A stretch of 64,000 nucleotides of DNA, taken from Aminipila butyrica. Lineage in GTDB: Bacteria; Bacillota; Clostridia; Peptostreptococcales; Anaerovoracaceae. Of this stretch, positions 18,045 to 27,183 are shown in pieces. The DNA lies in the NCBI RefSeq assembly GCF_010669305.1, contig NZ_CP048649.1, positions 1,922,001 through 1,986,000 on the forward strand, read 5' to 3'. Every line of letters begins with the position of its first letter. Position 1 is the first letter of the stretch. A program made the position numbers and the translations under genes. The notes below the pieces were generated by a model. It was not told where the DNA came from, searched no databases, and was given only the letters and a program-made list of their open reading frames with translations.

Positions 18045-18864
18045 GTGGGACAATCCTGCAACCTTGTGCATTTATTTGTTCGATTAAATCCGGTAAAGCC
18101 TTTAGAGTCTCCGGCTTAGGGTGCATGAGGATGATGGCTCCATCCAGGGGCTTCGCCATAATTCGTTGGGTAATAACATCTGCCGAAGAGCCTTCCCGCC
18201 AGTCGATGGTATCTGAACTCCACAGGACCACTTTGTAGCCAAGCCGCTCAGCAATCTCCAGCGTGCGTTCATCGTAGTCTCCGGCAGCCGGGGCAAAATA
18301 ATTAGGTTTTATGTTGATGGCGTCGATAATGGCCAACTCTGTCTTCTCAATCTCTTCTTCAACCTTCTCTGAAGAAATATCACTGCACAAGGCATGGCTA
18401 TAACCGTGACTTTGAATTTCATGACCAGCATCATACATTTCTTTCAACAGTTCCGGATTATTTTCTGCCCATCGACCCGTAACGAAAAAAGTTACGCGGA
18501 CATTTTTTTCCTTAAAAACCTCTAACATGCCGGGCAAAATATCTTCTCCCCAGTCCACATTGCAGGCAAAGGTACAGAGGTTATTCCCCGGCAGACCGCT
18601 GCGAATGATTCGACTCTCGGCCTCTTTGTCAACAGATGTTAAGGCTGCCGGATTTGACGTACCCCTTCCATCTGTGGCCACAGGCGCGCTGGCCGCATCG
18701 ACCCCATCCGATTTTATCGTCTCCTCTTGTCGGTCATATATTGCGTTCCAAGCCTCAGCTGTCTGATTAGCTAAGATGCGGTCCAAGTACGTAAACCCTT
18801 GCACCCCGGTGGCTGCCACCGCAAATATAGCAATAGCTACAGGACCCCAGATTTTCTTTTTCAT
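18025..18864 (-). CDS. Polysaccharide deacetylase family protein (YlxY-like)
   Basis: 279 residues. N-terminal membrane anchor or signal (IWGPVAIAIFAVAATGV), a variable linker and a NodB-fold domain from about residue 95: FACNVDWGEDILP (strand carrying the Asp), VTFFVTGRWAENNPELL, the metal pair in EIQSHGYSHALCSD, FAPAAGDYDERTLEIAERLGY, VLWSSDTIDW and ILMHPKPETLKAL. The usual TFDDGP is replaced by CNVDWGE, as in YlxY-type proteins whose activity is uncertain. Location before the M16 peptidase matches the Bacillus order. The ATG directly abuts the U-tract of a terminator hairpin. Confidence 0.9.
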   Translation of the reverse strand: MKKKIWGPVAIAIFAVAATGVQGFTYLDRILANQTAEAWNAIYDRQEETIKSDGVDAASAPVATDGRGTSNPAALTSVDKEAESRIIRSGLPGNNLCTFACNVDWGEDILPGMLEVFKEKNVRVTFFVTGRWAENNPELLKEMYDAGHEIQSHGYSHALCSDISSEKVEEEIEKTELAIIDAINIKPNYFAPAAGDYDERTLEIAERLGYKVVLWSSDTIDWREGSSADVITQRIMAKPLDGAIILMHPKPETLKALPDLIEQINAQGCRIVPLYRMPV

Positions 18865-18908
18865 AAAAAAACACCCCCACTAACCTTATGCGTGGAGGTG
18901 CCTTTTTT
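18865..18908. terminator. Bidirectional hairpin that also holds the ylxY-like ribosome site
   Basis: CACCCCCAC (18872-18880) pairs with GTGGAGGTG (18892-18900) over a 11-nt loop; T-runs follow on both sides. On the minus strand it ends the SLH glycosidase transcript, and its seven U residues run straight into the ATG of the ylxY-like gene. The only purine-rich sequence available as that gene's Shine-Dalgarno (GGGGGTG) is the 3' arm of this hairpin. Confidence 0.85.
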
Positions 18909-18978
18909 ATGTGTCGGATTCCCTGAAATTTTCACAGAAATCCCTTTTAAATTGTACAACAGTTACGAATATAGGAGA

Positions 18979-21303
18979 TTACTTATTAACTCCGTCTCGA
19001 ACGTTCAGATACACGTAAACCACCTTGGCTGCCTGAGCCCGAGTAGCCAAACCCTGCGGCTGGAAGTTTCCTTCCGGCTGTCCATTGATGATTCCTGCAC
19101 CAACAACAGTATTCACGTAGTTGACCGCCCAATCACTAATGGCTGCCTGATCCGTAAAGCTAATAGCCGAAGCGTTCTGCGGCAGCTGTAAGCCTTGGCT
19201 GGTAGCAAATTTGCAAAGCATAATCGACATCTGCTCTCTGGTGATATTTGTATTCGGCTCAAAGGTCGTCTGACTCATACCGCTGACGATGCCGTTCTCA
19301 TAGCCCCAGTTTACATAGTTGTAGTACCACTCACTGGATGGCACATCGGTAAATCCGGCTGGATTAGACTTGCTTATGTCTACATTATCCAGAGTCTTGG
19401 CCAGCAGGGCCAGGAATTGAGCTCTAGTCAGCTGAGCATCTGGCAAGTACAGGTTATCTCCCATACCATTTGCGATACCTCTGGCGGCCAGAGAACCGAT
19501 GTAGGTCTTCGCCCAATGATCGGTGGTATCCTTGAAGTCCACCGTCATGGATCCAACCTGTACTGGTATGGTGATGGCATAGCCGTTATAGGCCGCATAG
19601 ATGTTGCCGGTGACACCATTTTTACTTCCCGCCTGAAAGAGGCCATTTTCATCAATGGTGCCGATGGCCGCATCGCAAGACCAGGTAAAGGTTTTATCAC
19701 TGGAAACCACATTGATTGGGCCGCTCTTGACGGACAAGTTGATGTCTGAACTCTGTCCAGCATTTAAGTATAAGTTCGTCACAGACGGCGTAATGGTAAG
19801 ATTATTCTTCACTACTTCCACCTGTGTACTACCCGACATGCTGCCGGAAGTACCAACGATATTCACTTTGCCTTCCGTGTCTCCCGCCGTATACAAGCCA
19901 TTACTGGTGATACTGCCGTTGCCGCCTTCCACCTCATAATTGATGGCCGATGGCAGCGCTACTTTCTCAAACTGGCTGTTGGAGGCATAACTGTTAATCT
20001 GCACGCTAGCCCCCGGCATAGCCAAAGTCAACGATGGATACAGATTTAAGTTCTGAGCAGTACTGTCTCCACTTCCTGCCTTATAAACGAACAGTAAACC
20101 GTTGGCCACCTTTCGCTCAGAGCCCTCAGAGGGAACATTTTTAATGCTTACGGCATTTTCCAGACCGGGAAGCCTGGAGTATAATGCCGTAGACCCTCCG
20201 CCATCCATGTTAAAGGCATAGGTACAACCTAAAGCCTTCATGTGGCTGGCCACTTGGACCAGATTCAAACCCTTGGAATTGGTCTGCCTGCCGTCTACCA
20301 CATAGAGGACAACAGTTCCATCACTCTTGATGCCAACTGCCGTCCTTGGATTCAATCCCGTGCCAGAGGTGACAATGTTGCCATTTTCCAACAGGGAATA
20401 ATAGATACCGATGGCTTCTACGGCGTTGGCCAATCCAGTACCGCCGTTATCACTGACGCCAATCTCCACTTCGCTGCCCACCACCATGCTATACAGCTGA
20501 GATGCAGAAGCCGATCCAGAGACCGTAGACAGAACCACTTCATTGGCTCCTATCGGTGTATTGTGGGCATCTACATTGACTGACTTGACCGTACCCTTGA
20601 TGGTCTTTCCAATCTGCATTTGGATGTTATCTGCACTTCCGCAGTCCACCACCACCTCAATACAGCTGCCAGCTGTTTTGGTGCTGGAGGCATAATGGCG
20701 GTTAAACAGATGCAGACCCTTAGCCGCTCCGTGAGGTACATTATAGTAGTCGATGTTAGATGAAAACGGTGCTTGTACCTGCTGCACCACACCAGTGGAA
20801 TTGTCCTCATAAGAAAGGGTTCCCTTCAGCGTATAGCTGAGGTTGGCATATTGCAAGGAGGCCCGCCCTTGGCTGTCGAAGGCGATGACCCGATCCGGTG
20901 CGTAACCGGAGGTGACAATATTGCCGTTATGTATGACTAAGCCCTTGGGTGTACCAGTAGAGGTGTCGTACAAGTCTCCATTGATAGCAGCCAGCACCTT
21001 ATAGCCTTGTTCTTCCGCATACTTAGCCATGGTCCCCACCGTAGCCACACTTCTCACCTCGCCATTAAAGACCAGTGGCTGGACCTTTCCAGACAAGGTA
21101 TCTGCTTGGACGAAAAAGGCCTTCTCCATGCCGTTTGTGCTGCTGACCCCAATCTGTTCGTGATAGGTGACCCCATCAAAGATCTTCTTTTCTGAGTCCA
21201 GGTAAACGTTTCCGAAGCCATCGTAATAGGTGAAGCCTGAAAAGCTTGCGGCAATTACTGAAATAGCTAAGGAAACAGCTAAAAATTTCGTTCTTTTCCT
21301 CAT
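18979..21303 (-). CDS. Secreted phosphodiester glycosidase (NAGPA domain) with S-layer homology domains
   Basis: 774 residues. Signal peptide (KFLAVSLAISVIAASFSGFTYYDG), a NAGPA/DUF2233-type domain at about 60-410 (AAINGDLYDTSTGTPKGL, NPRTAVGIKSDGTVVLYVVDGRQ and AFNMDGGGSTALYSR), Ig-like beta domains at about 420-580, and three SLH repeats at about 590-774 (DHWAKTYIGSLAARGIANG, FTDVPSSEWYYNYVNWGYENG-type, FTDQAAISDWAVNYVNTVV). It probably acts on cell-wall or exopolysaccharide phosphodiesters while bound to the wall. Own promoter upstream, terminator at 18865-18908. Confidence 0.92.
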   Translation of the reverse strand: MRKRTKFLAVSLAISVIAASFSGFTYYDGFGNVYLDSEKKIFDGVTYHEQIGVSSTNGMEKAFFVQADTLSGKVQPLVFNGEVRSVATVGTMAKYAEEQGYKVLAAINGDLYDTSTGTPKGLVIHNGNIVTSGYAPDRVIAFDSQGRASLQYANLSYTLKGTLSYEDNSTGVVQQVQAPFSSNIDYYNVPHGAAKGLHLFNRHYASSTKTAGSCIEVVVDCGSADNIQMQIGKTIKGTVKSVNVDAHNTPIGANEVVLSTVSGSASASQLYSMVVGSEVEIGVSDNGGTGLANAVEAIGIYYSLLENGNIVTSGTGLNPRTAVGIKSDGTVVLYVVDGRQTNSKGLNLVQVASHMKALGCTYAFNMDGGGSTALYSRLPGLENAVSIKNVPSEGSERKVANGLLFVYKAGSGDSTAQNLNLYPSLTLAMPGASVQINSYASNSQFEKVALPSAINYEVEGGNGSITSNGLYTAGDTEGKVNIVGTSGSMSGSTQVEVVKNNLTITPSVTNLYLNAGQSSDINLSVKSGPINVVSSDKTFTWSCDAAIGTIDENGLFQAGSKNGVTGNIYAAYNGYAITIPVQVGSMTVDFKDTTDHWAKTYIGSLAARGIANGMGDNLYLPDAQLTRAQFLALLAKTLDNVDISKSNPAGFTDVPSSEWYYNYVNWGYENGIVSGMSQTTFEPNTNITREQMSIMLCKFATSQGLQLPQNASAISFTDQAAISDWAVNYVNTVVGAGIINGQPEGNFQPQGLATRAQAAKVVYVYLNVRDGVNK

Positions 21304-21367
21304 GTTTTCCCCCTTATGCGAACTTTTGCGTCGGCAAGTTCTCTTTTTCTACCAGCCGACACTTTAT

Positions 21368-21395
21368 ATTTTAACATGGACCTCCGAAACTTCAA
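21368..21395 (-). promoter_or_regulatory. Sigma-A-type promoter of the SLH glycosidase gene
   Basis: TTGAAG (21390-21395) and TAAAAT (21368-21373) on the minus strand with 16 nt between. The leader to the ATG at 21303 contains a GTCGGC/GCCGAC stem of 6 bp. The -35 lies just before the stop of the upstream DHHW gene, so this gene is probably separately transcribed. Confidence 0.5.
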
Positions 21396-21407
21396 GTTAC
21401 GGTTCCA

Positions 21408-22613
21408 TTACGTAAAGTCAAACATTTCCTCATTAAAGGTATCCCCGTTATACAAAAGAATCACTACATCCGGCTGGTTTTCCACCGCGTACTTGGCCAC
21501 CGAGCGGTCAAAGAGCCGTAAGTCCAAGGCTCTCAGCTCATGGATACCCAGGGATAAAAAGGAATACACCGGTAGACCGAAGGAATCTTTAATCATCATC
21601 ACCTTGCCACCATTTACCAGATTATTTTCAAAGACTAGCTCCTCATTGTCCCCATGGTAAACGGCATACCGGTTCAAATCCACAGGAGCATCTTTCACCA
21701 GGTATTTCTTGTCCAGTATGGCGTTGTAAAAAGAGCCGTTATATATTTTTTCTGCACCATAGTCGAACTCATGCAAGGTATAACTAGTCTTAAAAGCCGG
21801 GGTTATCAGGGTGAAGTCATCCAGACCGGAATAAAGTTGACCCGTCCGCCGCCCCATGGAACCCAGATAACAGTTCTTCCAAGTAGTGAGTTTATAGTTC
21901 TTTAAATCCTGATATTGGCTGTCAATGTTAAAACCGTAATCCTTATTTAGTTCATCCATGATGTGGCCGGTAGCTTCAAAAGCCGTCTCAATCCGCCAGT
22001 GGTGATCCGTGTTAAAGAACAGTTGATTTTGGGTCTTCGCTCCATCTCGCAGCAACGGCCGCAAATCCAGATAGTCGATATTTCGCTCGTCCAGACCCTT
22101 TAAGAACAAATTTACATTGTAATCCGCGTAATCCTTTTTGTTAGCTGGCAGTTGCTGTTCATCATCGGACAACTTAAAAGGCGCTTGTACATACAAAAAT
22201 GGTATGCCAGCTTCGTCCAATTTAGACTTTAATTCTTCTACCGCATCCAAAGAGCGCATCACCCGAAAGTTTTTTTTGCTGACCTTGAAAATAATCTGGT
22301 CATATTTTGTCTTGTAAATCTCGCCATATCCCGCATCAGCTACAATGTGCTTGCCGATAATCCGTTGGATTAAGCCATAATATGTATTGGATTCTTCCTT
22401 GAGAAAAGTCTCCTCGTAGACCGTATCTTCCGCAATCTTAACCGCCTCTTCCACCCGTTCCAAGACAGGCGTTCCCGGAAGAACCTTGACTCTGTATTCC
22501 AATAAGAAATCGTTGATGGGGTCATTATCTTTGTAGGTCAGTAAGCCAATCAGCATGACCGCTAAAATGCCGAAGAAAAGAATAGCCGTAACGTGCTCTT
22601 TCTTTATTTTCAC
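21408..22613 (-). CDS. DHHW/AlgX-AlgJ-like SGNH protein, partner of MBOAT acyltransferase
   Basis: 401 residues with one N-terminal membrane anchor (AILFFGILAVMLIGLLTY) and an extracytoplasmic SGNH-type domain. FFNTDHHWRIETAFEATGHI is the DHHW motif containing the catalytic Asp-His pair; MMIKDSFGLPVYSFLSLG carries the catalytic Ser in the MIKDSFG block. Proteins of this kind take acetyl groups exported by AlgI-type MBOAT proteins and attach them to surface polysaccharides. It follows the MBOAT gene after 11 bp. Confidence 0.88.
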   Translation of the reverse strand: MKIKKEHVTAILFFGILAVMLIGLLTYKDNDPINDFLLEYRVKVLPGTPVLERVEEAVKIAEDTVYEETFLKEESNTYYGLIQRIIGKHIVADAGYGEIYKTKYDQIIFKVSKKNFRVMRSLDAVEELKSKLDEAGIPFLYVQAPFKLSDDEQQLPANKKDYADYNVNLFLKGLDERNIDYLDLRPLLRDGAKTQNQLFFNTDHHWRIETAFEATGHIMDELNKDYGFNIDSQYQDLKNYKLTTWKNCYLGSMGRRTGQLYSGLDDFTLITPAFKTSYTLHEFDYGAEKIYNGSFYNAILDKKYLVKDAPVDLNRYAVYHGDNEELVFENNLVNGGKVMMIKDSFGLPVYSFLSLGIHELRALDLRLFDRSVAKYAVENQPDVVILLYNGDTFNEEMFDFT

Positions 22614-22624
22614 AGCCTTCCTCC

Positions 22625-24040
22625 TTAAAAATTAAAATAGATGAACGGATTATAGGCACTTTTCAGCATATAAGCGATACAGGCCAAGAATAATACCATT
22701 ACAGCAGCAACATATAATATTTGAGCCGGTTTTGTCTGAGCAGCCTTCGTCTTGGCCAGCTTTTTGGCAAAAGGCCGGGCAAAGAGAAAGCCAAAAAACA
22801 GAAAGACTATATATTCCTTCGTGCACACCATGGCCTCTGCATCAATCCATCCCGCTCCGCCGGGCACAAACATGGTCTTCAAATATAAAAGGGCTTCACC
22901 GATATTGTCTGCTCGGAAAAGCACCCAGCCGAACATGACCAATAGCATGGTGTAAACGTGGCGAAGGACGTTATGGGATTGCATCTTATCCACCCCAAGA
23001 GCCTTTTCGGCCGATATGGAGACAAAGTACAATAATCCCCAGCAGATAAAGGTCCAGTTCGCACCATGCCACAACCCCGTTAACGCCCATACCGCAAACG
23101 TGTTAAACAAAAGCCGATACCGACCCTCTACCCGGTTGCCTCCCAGTGGAATATAAACGTAATCCCGAAACCAGGAGCCCAAGGAAATATGCCACCTTCG
23201 CCAAAACTCTGTAGTGGACTTAGATATGTAGGGATAGTTGAAGTTTTCCGCTGTGCGAAAACCAAACATACGCCCCAGGCCAATAGCCATATCAGAATAG
23301 CCAGAAAAGTCATAGTAAATCTGAAGCGTATAGCAGATTGCTCCTAACCAAGCCATAGCCAATGACAGGTCATCGGTGCCCAACAGCTTAAAAGCCTTGT
23401 CTGCCACCAGGGCCAAGTTGTTAGCTAGAAGCACCTTTTTACACAGCCCCACCAGGAAGCGGCAGACTCCTTCAGACACGTCATCAAAACTGGCATGCCG
23501 CTCTTCAATCTGCTCCGCAAAGTCCTCGTAACGAGCAATCGGCCCAGCTAAAAGCTGTGGAAAAAAGGTAATATAGAGGCCCACGTTGAGCGGATCTTTT
23601 TGTACCTTGGCCTTTTCCCGGTATATGTCCACCACATAAGAAATTGCTTTAAAGGTAAAGAAAGAAATGCCGATGGGCAATGCAATTTTAGGAATAGTAA
23701 AGTCCAGGCCAGTGACAACCTGAATATTCTTCATTGTAAACATTAAGTACTTAAATGCGAAAATGATGCCTAGATTGTAAACCAGCATGAGCGCTATAGT
23801 AATCCGGGATTTGATCTTATCCAGACGGACCCGATCGATAAGCAAACCAAATCCCCAGTTGACTAGCACCGAAAGCAACAGCACCAGAACGAACTTTGGC
23901 GCTCCCCAGGCATAAAACCCCAAGCTGATAATCAATAAGAAAATATTTTGCACCCGGCGGCTAAAACGGAATAAGGTGTAATAGAGAAGCAACACCACCG
24001 GTAGAAAACAGCTAATAAAAATAATTGATGAAAATACCAT
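22625..24040 (-). CDS. MBOAT O-acyltransferase (AlgI/DltB-like)
   Basis: 471-residue polytopic membrane protein. N-terminal FSSIIFISCFLPVVLLLYY, the FYAWGAPKFVLVLL segment, PIGISFFTFKAISYVVDIYR, YDFSGYSDMAIGLGRMFGF, STTEFWRRWHISLGSWFRDYVYIPLGG and the catalytic His in WALTGLWHGANWTF are all typical of AlgI. It moves acetyl groups across the membrane for transfer by the adjacent DHHW protein. Likely substrate is a cell-surface polymer; which one is not visible. Confidence 0.94.
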   Translation of the reverse strand: MVFSSIIFISCFLPVVLLLYYTLFRFSRRVQNIFLLIISLGFYAWGAPKFVLVLLLSVLVNWGFGLLIDRVRLDKIKSRITIALMLVYNLGIIFAFKYLMFTMKNIQVVTGLDFTIPKIALPIGISFFTFKAISYVVDIYREKAKVQKDPLNVGLYITFFPQLLAGPIARYEDFAEQIEERHASFDDVSEGVCRFLVGLCKKVLLANNLALVADKAFKLLGTDDLSLAMAWLGAICYTLQIYYDFSGYSDMAIGLGRMFGFRTAENFNYPYISKSTTEFWRRWHISLGSWFRDYVYIPLGGNRVEGRYRLLFNTFAVWALTGLWHGANWTFICWGLLYFVSISAEKALGVDKMQSHNVLRHVYTMLLVMFGWVLFRADNIGEALLYLKTMFVPGGAGWIDAEAMVCTKEYIVFLFFGFLFARPFAKKLAKTKAAQTKPAQILYVAAVMVLFLACIAYMLKSAYNPFIYFNF

Positions 24041-24059
24041 GTTTATATCTCCGTAGATT

Positions 24060-24611
24060 CTAATACTTTTTGTTGACGTAATTATCGATTTTAGACCGTT
24101 TTCGCACCTCTTCGAAAACTCCTTCTCGCTTCAGCTCCTCCACGATGCCCCCATTAATCGTGTGCAGAATGACATCCTCATAGTCTAAAAGGACGATTTC
24201 AATCAGCCGATTGTTGAGATATTCAGACTTTGATTTGATGTAATAAGCCTCCACGTTCTCAAAATCCAGATACCGCAGCAATCGGATAATGGATTCATCT
24301 TTTTTATTGTAGTGGTATTTGACTTTATTTTCAATCTCTCGGACTAAATCTGGGTGCTTTTCCAGGAGCTTTTTGTCCCTGGCCCGCAACGTATTATATT
24401 TAGCTATAGCATTGTGATATTGGTAATTGTATATGCCCTTTTCAAAGGAATCAATCCGCTGAAAAGGCCTTAAGTTCAGCCGGATAATGAAAAAATAATG
24501 CTCTTCAATAAATTCTTTTTTAGTCAAATCTCCTTTTTGATATTTATAAATCAGCGCCTTCCTGTTATCAAAAAACTCGTCAAAGGTCGTCTTTCGTATG
24601 CCTGCTGCCAT
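24060..24611 (-). CDS. DUF6648-like conserved protein
   Basis: 183 residues, soluble, rich in charged and aromatic residues: FDEFFDNRKALIYKYQKGD, LNLRPFQRIDSFEKGIYNYQYHNAIAKYN, FENVEAYYIKSKSEYLNNRL and IVLLDYEDVILH. This pattern recalls a clostridial family named DUF6648 of unknown function. ATG at 24611 has AGGAGAG upstream; in-frame extension to 24683 lacks a ribosome site. First gene of an operon with the AlgI and DHHW genes (19 bp to the next start), so it may act in surface polymer modification. Confidence 0.75.
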   Translation of the reverse strand: MAAGIRKTTFDEFFDNRKALIYKYQKGDLTKKEFIEEHYFFIIRLNLRPFQRIDSFEKGIYNYQYHNAIAKYNTLRARDKKLLEKHPDLVREIENKVKYHYNKKDESIIRLLRYLDFENVEAYYIKSKSEYLNNRLIEIVLLDYEDVILHTINGGIVEELKREGVFEEVRKRSKIDNYVNKKY

Positions 24612-24639
24612 GATTCTCTCTCCTAACACATAATCTCTA

Positions 24640-24668
24640 ATTATATATGAAAGCGCTTGAAAATGCAA
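24640..24668 (-). promoter_or_regulatory. Sigma-A promoter of the DUF6648-AlgI-DHHW operon
   Basis: TTGCAT (24663-24668) and TATAAT (24640-24645) with a 17-nt spacer on the minus strand, 29 nt before the ATG. It is divergent from the sigma-K-type promoter at 24678-24705. Confidence 0.7.
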
Positions 24669-24677
24669 ATTCCAGTA

Positions 24678-24705
24678 ACACACTATTTCAAACTTTCATA
24701 TACTA
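24678..24705 (+). promoter_or_regulatory. Sigma-K-type promoter of the interrupted Cys-rich gene
   Basis: AC (24678-24679), 17 nt, then CATATACTA (24697-24705). All defined positions of AC-N16/17-CATANNNTA match. The ATG at 24746 follows 40 nt later with GGAGGG before it. A sigma-E reading of the same -10 is possible; either way the signal points to the mother cell. Confidence 0.7.
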
Positions 24706-24745
24706 ACGCATAAAGACTATCATGCCACATGAAGGAGGGAAATAT

Positions 24746-25582
24746 ATGAGTTGTTTCGGCAACAAAGTATCGCCGGACCTCTATCAGAATTGCTGCAATG
24801 CAAATACGCTCTGTGAGTTTAGCGGTAATATGGACGATGTAATAACAGAACCTCTCTATGTTCAAAAAGTATATGACGCCATACTGTTTAATCTCCAGGG
24901 AATGAAAACTGTTCAAAACCAGCGCTTCACACCTAATTTACCCCGAGGCCATAGAGTTCGAAGAGTTTTAGACATACGCTGTAAGAGGTTCTTTAACCCA
25001 GGTAACATAGACGATCCAAGAAATCTAAGTTTAAACCTGAACACCACCATTTCCGGCGCGACTTTTTTACACAACAGTCAGGGCAACCCTATTGAGGTAG
25101 TAGGACCTGACGGAACGTTCTCAGAAAAAATATTATATGCAGACACCAGCGAATGCGATGAAAATTGCATGGGAACACCTGTTTTTGGTACCCAGACCAT
25201 CGAAGTTACCGGCAATGTGCAGGTATTTATCGACTTGCTGCTCTTGGACAGAAACAATAATGAGGTGGTATTTACCATCTGTGCAGATGTGAATATTGCC
25301 ACCAATGCTCAACCATTAGTACTTACAAACTTTTTCGAGATCTGTATGCCTTCTACCATTGATACCGCTTTTCTTCCTCGGTTCACCGAATTCTGCAACG
25401 CCGCTTGTGAGACTAGACTAGCTACGAATAACTGCGGCAGAGACTTGACCATCGGCGCCAACGGAGAGGTATCTGCAAATCTCATCATTGCGATCTGCAT
25501 TACTTGTGTAAAGCCATGTATTATAAGATTTTTTATATTCGCCAAGAAACGGCCTACATATCAGAAGTTCCAAGCAATCTGA
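24746..25582 (+). CDS. 5' part of an interrupted cysteine-rich gene (probable spore surface protein)
   Basis: Reads 278 residues as found: MSCFGNKVSPDLYQNCC, then a Cys- and Asn-rich, beta-strand-like protein ending in SANLIIAICITC. After the Cys codon at 25505-25507 the sequence changes to 24 residues of element DNA (VKPCIIRFFIF...) that end on top of the recombinase 3' end. The natural continuation is EKKIVVPVQLCVLSTGF at 39198 onward. Joined at the TG core, the protein would be 358 residues with about 24 Cys and an Asn/Asp/Cys-rich tail. I do not know the family; Cys content, tail and promoter suggest a coat or exosporium protein. Start chosen by GGAGGG 6 nt upstream. Confidence 0.8.
   Translation: MSCFGNKVSPDLYQNCCNANTLCEFSGNMDDVITEPLYVQKVYDAILFNLQGMKTVQNQRFTPNLPRGHRVRRVLDIRCKRFFNPGNIDDPRNLSLNLNTTISGATFLHNSQGNPIEVVGPDGTFSEKILYADTSECDENCMGTPVFGTQTIEVTGNVQVFIDLLLLDRNNNEVVFTICADVNIATNAQPLVLTNFFEICMPSTIDTAFLPRFTEFCNAACETRLATNNCGRDLTIGANGEVSANLIIAICITCVKPCIIRFFIFAKKRPTYQKFQAI
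25491..25527. other. attL of the intervening element
   Basis: Centre is the TG at 25505-25506. The left (chromosomal) arm contains CGATCT at 25491-25496, ending 9 nt from the centre. The right (element) arm contains GTAAAG from 25508 and TATTATAAG at 25519-25527. Each arm is the mirror image of an arm in attR, at identical distance from the centre. It lies 34-70 bp from the recombinase stop codon. Confidence 0.8.
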
Positions 25583-27165
25583 ATGACTCGCTGATTTTTC
25601 TTTCGATCTTCCTTGCCTACATAAATGATATCAATGAGCTCCAGCACAATGTTTCTATCCAGCCTTTCTATGTCTTTGTATTTTAAAATAATTTCCATAA
25701 GGTTTTCTTCTTTACTCTGCTCCCTAGACAGCCCTTCCCTCTCCCTCATTACCTTCTTCAGAGCACTTTCTGCAATCCGCCCGCTTTCCGCCAGCTGCTC
25801 GCTAATTTGTACGAATTGCTTTTCCATTAGCAGCCCCTTTACTTTGTCTAAATAGAGGGTGGTAACTGCTAGTTTGTTTTCTTCCAGCAAACGTTTCAAC
25901 CGGAACTCTTCCTGCTTCATCCCCTCCAAGGTTTCTTGCCTGCCATCAGTCACCGTCAGCTGATCCTGTATGATACATTCGTCAAAATACAGCTCCGATA
26001 GCTTTTTCAATTCGTCAATTATGTACTTTTCCAAGCTTGCCATGGAGATACCAGTAGCAGGACAAGCCTCCTTATTCATCATCTTCTTCGAACAGCGAAA
26101 GGTGGTGTTAAATTCCGTTTTAGATTTCCGACCGTTAATCTGCCTGGGATAAGTAACAGCATACATGAGTTCCTTGCATTCCAAACAGCGAATTTTTCCG
26201 CTGAACATGCTGACGATACCGTCTCTCCTAGGCTTAATTCGAGATTTGCGAATACTTCGCACTCGCTCCCAGGTGTTCCGGTCTATGATAGGCGGATGCT
26301 TGCTCTCCGCAATGATCCATTCCTCTTCCGGCTGGCGAACAAGCTTTTTACTCTTATAGCTGACCTTTTTCAGTTTGCCCTGGACCATATCGCCTATGTA
26401 CATCTGATTATCCAATATTCGCCCGATGGTGTCATTTCGCCAGAGGAAGGACTTGGAGGTCATACGGCTTTTGGCGCCAATTTTCATGCCTGCATCCCGC
26501 TTATATTTCAAAGGATTAGGAATGCTGCGCTGGTTTAAGCTGTTTGCGATCCGCTGTAAGCCATTTCCAGCTAAGTACATCTGATAGATAGACCGGACAA
26601 CCTCTGCGGCTACTGGATCGACAATCAGCCTATTCTTGTCATCAGGGCTCTTCAGATAGCCATACAGAGGCCACGAGGCAATATACTCCCCTTTCTTCCG
26701 CTTGATGTCCAGTACATCGGAAATATTGTGAGATAAATCCTCTAGATACCAGGTATCGGTCAAGCCATGAAGCTGAGAAATTTTTTTGGATGAGCTGTTC
26801 ATGTTAGCCGTATCAATATGGTCTTCTATGGTAACAAAACGGATGTTTTCCTCCATAAACACACCGTGGATGTATTTTTCAATCAGCTCAATATCCCTGG
26901 CAAAACGGGATTGAGTCTTGCATATAATTACTTGGAATTTGTGAGCATACATATCCGATATAAGCCGATTAAACTCTGGCCTGCTGCGGTCAGAGCCTTT
27001 GTAGTCATCATCGCTGTAGATTTCTACCAGCTGCCAACCTTTTTTCTCCGCATAATCCCGAATCAGGTAATGCTGATTTTTTATGCTCTCGCTGTCGTTA
27101 TCCCAGCCTTGCTTGTTTACATCTTCTTTACTTAATCGACTATAGCCTACCGCTATTATTGTCAT
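25561..27165 (-). CDS. Large serine recombinase of the intervening element
   Basis: 534 residues. N-terminal resolvase domain with the catalytic Ser in VGYSRLSKED, IYSDDDYKGSDRSRPEFNRL, ICKTQSRFARD and IRFVTIEDHIDT; recombinase domain at about 165-300 (GYIASWPLYGYLKSPDDK, IYQMYLAGNGLQRIANSLNQ, WRNDTIGRILDNQMYIGDM); zinc ribbon at about 320-385 (KIRCLECKELM, FRCSKK, ACPATGI); C-terminal coiled coil. This is the family of SpoIVCA and SprA, which cut out sporulation elements. It converges on the 5' half-gene, overlapping its present end by 22 bp. Strong GGAGGGGAGG ribosome site. Confidence 0.95.
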   Translation of the reverse strand: MTIIAVGYSRLSKEDVNKQGWDNDSESIKNQHYLIRDYAEKKGWQLVEIYSDDDYKGSDRSRPEFNRLISDMYAHKFQVIICKTQSRFARDIELIEKYIHGVFMEENIRFVTIEDHIDTANMNSSSKKISQLHGLTDTWYLEDLSHNISDVLDIKRKKGEYIASWPLYGYLKSPDDKNRLIVDPVAAEVVRSIYQMYLAGNGLQRIANSLNQRSIPNPLKYKRDAGMKIGAKSRMTSKSFLWRNDTIGRILDNQMYIGDMVQGKLKKVSYKSKKLVRQPEEEWIIAESKHPPIIDRNTWERVRSIRKSRIKPRRDGIVSMFSGKIRCLECKELMYAVTYPRQINGRKSKTEFNTTFRCSKKMMNKEACPATGISMASLEKYIIDELKKLSELYFDECIIQDQLTVTDGRQETLEGMKQEEFRLKRLLEENKLAVTTLYLDKVKGLLMEKQFVQISEQLAESGRIAESALKKVMREREGLSREQSKEENLMEIILKYKDIERLDRNIVLELIDIIYVGKEDRKKNQRVIQIAWNF

Positions 27166-27183
27166 TCCCAGCCTCCCCTCCGT

